The notes below the pieces were generated by a model that worked only from the letters and a program-made list of their open reading frames with translations, did not search any database and had not been told where the DNA came from. A program made the position numbers and the translations under genes. From Sinomicrobium oceani (GTDB lineage: Bacteria; Bacteroidota; Bacteroidia; Flavobacteriales; Flavobacteriaceae), in contig NZ_FPJE01000001.1 in the NCBI RefSeq assembly GCF_900119185.1, positions 62,001-126,000 of the forward strand: DNA of 64,000 nt, written 5' to 3'. Positions 62,635-64,000 of the stretch are shown here, one piece after another (within the stretch, counting starts at the first letter, position 1; every line of letters starts with the position of its first letter).

Positions 62635-62958
62635 CTACAACATTCCTTTTTAGAAACACTATTCATTTCCCTTTCACCATGTCTTTTCCGTTTTTTCAAG
62701 GGAAATTTCGTTGCACTTTTAATTATGTACTACATATTATTCCGCGTTTGTTCCTTTTATGAAGAATATTTTCTAATTTTAGCCGAAAACAAATCCGGTA
62801 TTTCCCGAAAGTCATGCTTTCTGCTTAACATTCGGAAGGGATTTGAATCCGGAAATCGAATAAGGATGAGAAAACAGCATAAATTCATTACATATCCTCA
62901 AAAACAATTACCTCCCGCTCCTTTTTTAGAAAAGTAAATGATCATCTTATATTTCAAT
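62635..62958. other. Gene-free AT-rich stretch upstream of the GH95 gene
   Basis: About 320 bp with no supported ORF; a 166-codon plus-strand frame crossing it is a chance opening over the pseudogene. No TAnnTTTG box was recognised. It should hold the GH95 promoter and any operator. Confidence 0.55.
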
Positions 62959-64000
62959 ATGAAAATCAATTATCCCTACCCTACAAGCCTTCCCGTAGTA
63001 TTCCTCCGGGCTCAAACACGTTTCGGTCATCTGAAAATATGGATGTTCCTGATATGCACATCATATCTTCTTCCCCTGGCGGCCCAGTCCGATCACATTT
63101 TATGGTATGACAAACCCGCCACATATTTCGAGGAAACCCTTGAGCTCGGAAATGGAAAAATGGGTGCTGCTGTTTTCGGGGGCGTCGCAACGGACAGTAT
63201 TTTCCTCAATGATGCCACACTATGGTCCGGCGAACCGGTGAATGCCAATAACAATCCCGATGCGCACTCATATATTCCCGCTATTCGCAAAGCCCTCGAA
63301 GAAGAAAACTACAAACTGGCCGATGAACTTCAGCATAAGGTACAGGGAGCTTTTTCGCAATCATATATGCCATTGGGAACATTGAAACTGGAATTCGAAG
63401 GTCAGGACAACTATACAAATTACCGCAGGGAACTGGATATCAGTAAGGCCGTTTCCAGAATCACATACGAGAGTAATGGTGTACAGTACCAAAGGGAATA
63501 TTTTGTGTCCCACCCGGATCAGGTAATGATTATAAAACTGAGCAGTTCCGGCAAACAGGCTATCAGCGGAAAAATAAGCTTCAACAGCCTGATGAAGTTT
63601 AATACAACCACATCATCAGACACTTACGAAATAAACGGGTATGCTCCATATCACGTAGAACCGAATTATCGGGGAGACATGCCCGATGCAGTACTTTTCG
63701 ACCCGGAACGCGGCACGCGCTTTACTACCCTGCTCAAAGCCGTACACAAAGACGGCCGTGTCGAAGTAAGTGAGAAAGGGATAGAAATAGTTGGTTGCAG
63801 TCAGGTTGTACTGTATATCGCCGAAGAAACCAGTTTTAACGGATACAACAAAAACCCGGCTACAGAAGGGAAAGACCAGCTCCGTATAGCTCGTAAAAAC
63901 CTGGATAACGCTCTCCGAAAGCCATTGAGAACAATAGAAGACGATCATCGTAAAGACTATACCGGTCTTTTCAGCCGGGTGGCTCTGAGCCTCGGTGAAA
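62959..64000 (+). CDS. GH95-family alpha-L-fucosidase/galactosidase, N-terminal part, cut by window edge
   Basis: 347 codons are open to the right edge without a stop. The start may be MKINYPYPTS (62959) or the inner MFLICTSYLL (63043), which gives a cleaner signal peptide ending PLAAQ. The N-terminal GH95 domain is clear: LWYDKPATYFEETLELGNGK, MGAAVFGGVATDSIFLNDAT, LWSGEPVNANNNPDAHSYIP, AIRKALEEENYKLADELQHK, SYMPLGTLKLEF and YRRELDISKAVSRITYES. The catalytic (alpha/alpha)6 domain lies beyond the window. Family members cut alpha-1,2-L-fucosyl or L-galactosyl residues; the exact sugar is open. It may belong to a second PUL to the right. Confidence 0.9.
   Translation, partial: MKINYPYPTSLPVVFLRAQTRFGHLKIWMFLICTSYLLPLAAQSDHILWYDKPATYFEETLELGNGKMGAAVFGGVATDSIFLNDATLWSGEPVNANNNPDAHSYIPAIRKALEEENYKLADELQHKVQGAFSQSYMPLGTLKLEFEGQDNYTNYRRELDISKAVSRITYESNGVQYQREYFVSHPDQVMIIKLSSSGKQAISGKISFNSLMKFNTTTSSDTYEINGYAPYHVEPNYRGDMPDAVLFDPERGTRFTTLLKAVHKDGRVEVSEKGIEIVGCSQVVLYIAEETSFNGYNKNPATEGKDQLRIARKNLDNALRKPLRTIEDDHRKDYTGLFSRVALSLGE

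Noticed and set aside
62437-62937. 166-codon plus-strand frame
   Set aside because: Runs antisense through the LVIVD-like remnant and then AT-rich DNA; no motif, signal or homology-like pattern.

Overview
The window looks like a chromosomal piece of a Flavobacteriaceae-type member of the Bacteroidota; the genus cannot be resolved from sequence alone. The reasons are a SusC/SusD polysaccharide utilization locus, the gliding genes gldF and gldG, promoters matching the Bacteroidota TAnnTTTG element, A-rich leaders in place of Shine-Dalgarno sites, several TTG starts, and families typical of the phylum (DUF4136, DUF2911, DUF5522, GIN domain, triple-tyrosine regulators). No rRNA, tRNA, CRISPR array, insertion sequence or phage gene was seen.

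Layout. Positions 1-10330 (minus strand) hold a laminarin-type PUL. In transcription order it is SusC, SusD, a PKD/CBM-like surface glycan-binding lipoprotein, a GH16 lipoprotein, an internal terminator, a GH3 beta-glucosidase, and the first 71 codons of a second GH16 enzyme cut by the left edge. A membrane-anchored one-component regulator (propeller, Y_Y_Y, one TM helix, LuxR-type HTH) lies at 10572-13346. Between it and susC are phased direct repeats that may be its operator. Next come a ceramidase-like membrane protein (13.6 kb), a DASS-type transporter, and an acetate module (acs, an ActP-like symporter and its DUF4212 partner; 14-20 kb). After these come a DUF4136 lipoprotein, urocanate hydratase, and a small DUF5522 gene read from a TTG start.

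From 23.5 to 28.7 kb is a plus-strand group: a tiny HExxH protein, a lipoprotein, a PLP deaminase-like enzyme, a GH73-LysM lipoprotein, hemL and a Gfo/Idh/MocA oxidoreductase. From 28.9 to 35.2 kb is a methionine operon under a SAM-I riboswitch. It encodes a MetX-aspartokinase-homoserine dehydrogenase fusion, a PLP decarboxylase and MetZ. From 35.3 to 47.2 kb there are housekeeping and envelope genes: DUF2911, an AraC regulator, a YtcJ-like amidohydrolase, rluD-type synthase, a PASTA protein, ddl, coaD, an AIM24-like protein, an MscS-like channel, an M20 peptidase, alanine racemase, an Mpo1-like protein and a DUF4442 protein. From 47.4 to 50.9 kb a stress-type operon encodes DUF4870, PadR, PspC and a GIN-domain lipoprotein. 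From 51 to 62 kb lie lnt, pssA, gldG/gldF, a SAM hydrolase, phoH, purC, an Fsr-like MFS transporter and mnmE. The right end holds a decayed LVIVD-like gene and the N-terminal part of a GH95 enzyme, so accessory carbohydrate functions bracket a mostly core segment.

The strongest leads are the phased repeats beside the PUL regulator, the decarboxylase inside the SAM-riboswitch operon, the trifunctional methionine enzyme, the intra-PUL terminator, and the recurrent ATCATC/AAAAAACGAA leaders. No wholly unknown multi-gene system could be defended.
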